Source of the DNA: Thermotomaculum hydrothermale
GTDB taxonomy: Bacteria > Acidobacteriota > Holophagae > Thermotomaculales > Thermotomaculaceae
DNA: 64,000 bases
Direction of reading: 5' to 3'
NCBI RefSeq assembly: GCF_016592575.1
Contig: NZ_AP017470.1
Span: forward strand, 1,746,501 to 1,810,500
The notes beneath the pieces are model-generated. The model searched no databases, was not told where the DNA came from, and saw only the letters and a program-made list of their open reading frames with translations. Of this stretch, positions 62,186-64,000 are shown in pieces; within the stretch, counting starts at the first letter, position 1; every line of letters starts with the position of its first letter. Position numbers and translations under genes: made by a program.

Positions 62186-63803
62186 GGTGTCCCTCTTCTG
62201 CCTCTTTTTCTATTTCTTTCTTTGCTTTGTTTAAATCAAATTTAACCTGTTCCCTGCTGAAAAACCCTGGTTCAACCTGTTCAACAAGGTGGTTTACAGG
62301 TGCTTCTAATGCCCTGAACAATGGCTTTGGATAAAGGCCTATCCAGAATGCAAGCAAAATCAAAGGCATAAAGTAAGCAACTTCCCTTGGTGTTAAGTCT
62401 TTTAAAACACCTTTCTTGTGAAGCTCAAGGTTTTCTTCTGAAACTTCGTTGAACATTACCCTCTGATATAGCCAGAGCATATATGCAGCGCCTAAAACAA
62501 TACCTGATGTTGCAACAATTGCCCAGATTGGTTTTGCCTGGAATGCACCAGCAAGTATTGTAAATTCACCAACAAAGCCATTTAACCCAGGAAGTCCTAT
62601 TGATGATAAAGTCATTATCATAAACACGGTTGCGTAAACAGGCATAATCTTTGATAATCCGCCGTACTCTTTAATAAGCCTTGTGTGCTTTCTCTCATAA
62701 ACAATACCAACTATCAAGAAGAGTGCGCCTGTTGAAATACCGTGGTTAATCATCTGGATAATTGAACCGTTAATTCCATTTGGATTTAAGGCAAAAAGAC
62801 CAAGCATACACATACCAAGGTGGGAAACGGATGAGTATGCAACAAGCTTTTTCATATCCTTCTGAATAAGTGCAACTAAAGCACCGTAAATAATACCTAC
62901 AATTGCTAAGAATACAAAGTAAGGTAACAGAGCCTTTGTTGCATCAGGAAAAATAGGAAGCAAGAATCTCAAAAATCCGTAAGTTCCCATCTTTAAGAGA
63001 ACACCGGCAAGGATTACTGAACCTGCTGTCGGTGCTTCAACGTGAGCATCTGGCAACCATGTGTGGAATGGGAACATTGGAACCTTAATTGCAAATCCTA
63101 AAAAGAATGCAATTGCAAGCAAGTACTGCCAGGTTTTTGAAGTGTGGGCAGCAATGTATGATGCAAGCTGATGGTAAGACTGAATATCAAATGTCCACAC
63201 ACCGTTAACCTTGTGGTTGTAAAAGTAAAGTGCAAGGATTGCCACAAGCATTAAAACAGAACCTGCAAGTGTATAGAGGAAGAACTTGATTGCTGCATAA
63301 AGCTTCCTTGGGCCTCCCCATACTCCAATAAGGAAGTACATTGGAACAAGCATTACTTCCCAGAAAACATAAAACAAGAAGAAGTCTTCTGCAATAAATA
63401 CCCCTAACATACCTGTCTGCAAAAGCAGCAACAGAACATAGTACTCTTTTTCTCTGTGCTTAATAGCTTCAAAGGAAGACCAAATAGCAATAAAACCCAA
63501 TAAAGTCGTTAAAAGAACGAGAACCAAAGATATACCGTCAATCCCAACTGCATACCTTATACCTAATGAAGGAATCCAGCTAACACTTTCCTCAAACTGC
63601 ATCTTCCATGTTGTTGGGTCATAGTAAAACCACAACGGAAGTGAAAGAATGAAATCAACAACCGCAATAAAGAACGCACTGTACTTTATTGCCTTTGTGT
63701 TTTCCTTGTTCAGGAAAAGTGCTATAAGTATCGCTCCAATTGTCGGTAAAAAGGTTACAATTGTTAAAATTGGAAACCCTAACACATTGTTCACATTACT
63801 CAT
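62178..63803 (-). CDS. nuoM: NADH-quinone oxidoreductase subunit M
   Basis: At 541 residues with 14 helices it has FFLFYVFWEVMLVPMYFLIGVWGG (conserved Glu), IKVPMFPFHTWLPDAHVEAPTAGSVILAGVLLKMG and KLVAYSSVSHLGMCMLGL. The C-terminus ends in a charged, Lys/Glu-rich tail (KKEIEKEAEEGHHE). It is a proton-pumping subunit of complex I. AGGAGAG lies before the ATG, 22 bases after the nuoL stop. Confidence 0.97.
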   Translation of the reverse strand: MSNVNNVLGFPILTIVTFLPTIGAILIALFLNKENTKAIKYSAFFIAVVDFILSLPLWFYYDPTTWKMQFEESVSWIPSLGIRYAVGIDGISLVLVLLTTLLGFIAIWSSFEAIKHREKEYYVLLLLLQTGMLGVFIAEDFFLFYVFWEVMLVPMYFLIGVWGGPRKLYAAIKFFLYTLAGSVLMLVAILALYFYNHKVNGVWTFDIQSYHQLASYIAAHTSKTWQYLLAIAFFLGFAIKVPMFPFHTWLPDAHVEAPTAGSVILAGVLLKMGTYGFLRFLLPIFPDATKALLPYFVFLAIVGIIYGALVALIQKDMKKLVAYSSVSHLGMCMLGLFALNPNGINGSIIQMINHGISTGALFLIVGIVYERKHTRLIKEYGGLSKIMPVYATVFMIMTLSSIGLPGLNGFVGEFTILAGAFQAKPIWAIVATSGIVLGAAYMLWLYQRVMFNEVSEENLELHKKGVLKDLTPREVAYFMPLILLAFWIGLYPKPLFRALEAPVNHLVEQVEPGFFSREQVKFDLNKAKKEIEKEAEEGHHE

Positions 63804-63825
63804 TTACCCACTCTCCTCTTTCTTT

Positions 63826-64000
63826 ATCTAAATATGTAATAACCGATTAAAACTATAAACCCAAGTGCCATAACAAACGCATAGGTTTGAACATAACCTG
63901 TTTGTACCCTTCTGAAAAGATAACCTATGCCTTCAACCGTCTGTCCAACAATGTTTACCAGGCCGTCAACAACAATTCTGTCAAAGTATCCGCTTGCCTC
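63826..64000 (-). CDS. nuoL: NADH-quinone oxidoreductase subunit L, C-terminal end
   Basis: The frame is open from the right edge to a TAA at 63828-63826 and gives 57 residues, including GYFDRIVVDGLVNIVG and a final hydrophobic helix (FVMALGFIVLIGYYIF). This is the usual end of NuoL, with the last transmembrane helix after the amphipathic arm. The order nuoL-nuoM-nuoN supports the call. The rest lies beyond the window. Confidence 0.88.

Overview
The window comes from a low-GC, Gram-negative-type bacterium. BamD, a type IV pilus ATPase set (PilB, PilT, PilC), lipoprotein signal peptides and an 11-motif multiheme cytochrome fused to a membrane cytochrome b all point to a two-membrane cell. The cytochrome and complex I genes suggest a respiratory, probably anaerobic or facultative, metabolism. 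I cannot assign a phylum from the sequence alone; an Acidobacteriota-like or related deep lineage is only a guess. Genes are tightly packed, with many ATGA-type overlaps, frequent TTG starts and short intrinsic terminators between convergent units.

Layout. 1-1645: 3' part of an AtuA-family gene running off the left edge. 1791-5684: a small membrane protein, a CbcL-like cytochrome, a hotdog thioesterase, and an overlapping rhodanese/MauE pair. 5776-9879: pilB-pilT-pilC behind a good sigma-70-type promoter. 9960-15938: a long leftward operon (peptide-binding lipoprotein, PASTA protein, rpe, bamD, glutaryl-CoA dehydrogenase, glpX), with acpS divergent from it. 16371-23018: rplI on its own promoter, then TPR protein-recA-nhaC-ybaK. 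23107-27651: a metallo-beta-lactamase, tRNA-Pro(GGG), and RNase J-pyrH-frr-SurA-like protein. 27784-31444: rightward lipoprotein-thiD-pabA-pabB-pabC (thiamine pyrimidine salvage and the p-aminobenzoate branch of folate).

31446-41890 is almost gapless on the minus strand. It holds an acyl-CoA dehydrogenase, a bacterial microcompartment (BMC) hexamer shell protein, an acylating aldehyde dehydrogenase, an ACT protein, a UPF0210/PFL protein, an ECF sigma factor and its zinc anti-sigma, a membrane protein, an NtrY-like histidine kinase, an eIF2B-like protein and a YihY protein. The shell protein with the acylating dehydrogenase is a very reduced BMC-type locus.

42001-47501 holds the most unusual region. 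After an MFS transporter and ispF lies an island of about 2.5 kb. It encodes a small winged-helix protein and a 509-residue protein that joins an N-terminal GHKL (MORC/MutL/Hsp90-type) ATPase to a C-terminal PD-(D/E)XK/RecB-like nuclease motif set. The island is bounded by diverged direct repeats of the ispF/DUF2726 convergent 3' junction, so it looks laterally acquired and may be a small defence module.

47616-64000: a sodium:solute symporter, a signalling operon (RlmI methyltransferase, ROK kinase, PDZ/SpoIIE phosphatase, TPR protein, cNMP-binding protein), thioredoxin and FmdB, an AAA ATPase with a long GC-rich leader, a PH-domain membrane protein, a DUF4442 hotdog, a DUF4139 protein, and nuoL (partial)-nuoM-nuoN of respiratory complex I.
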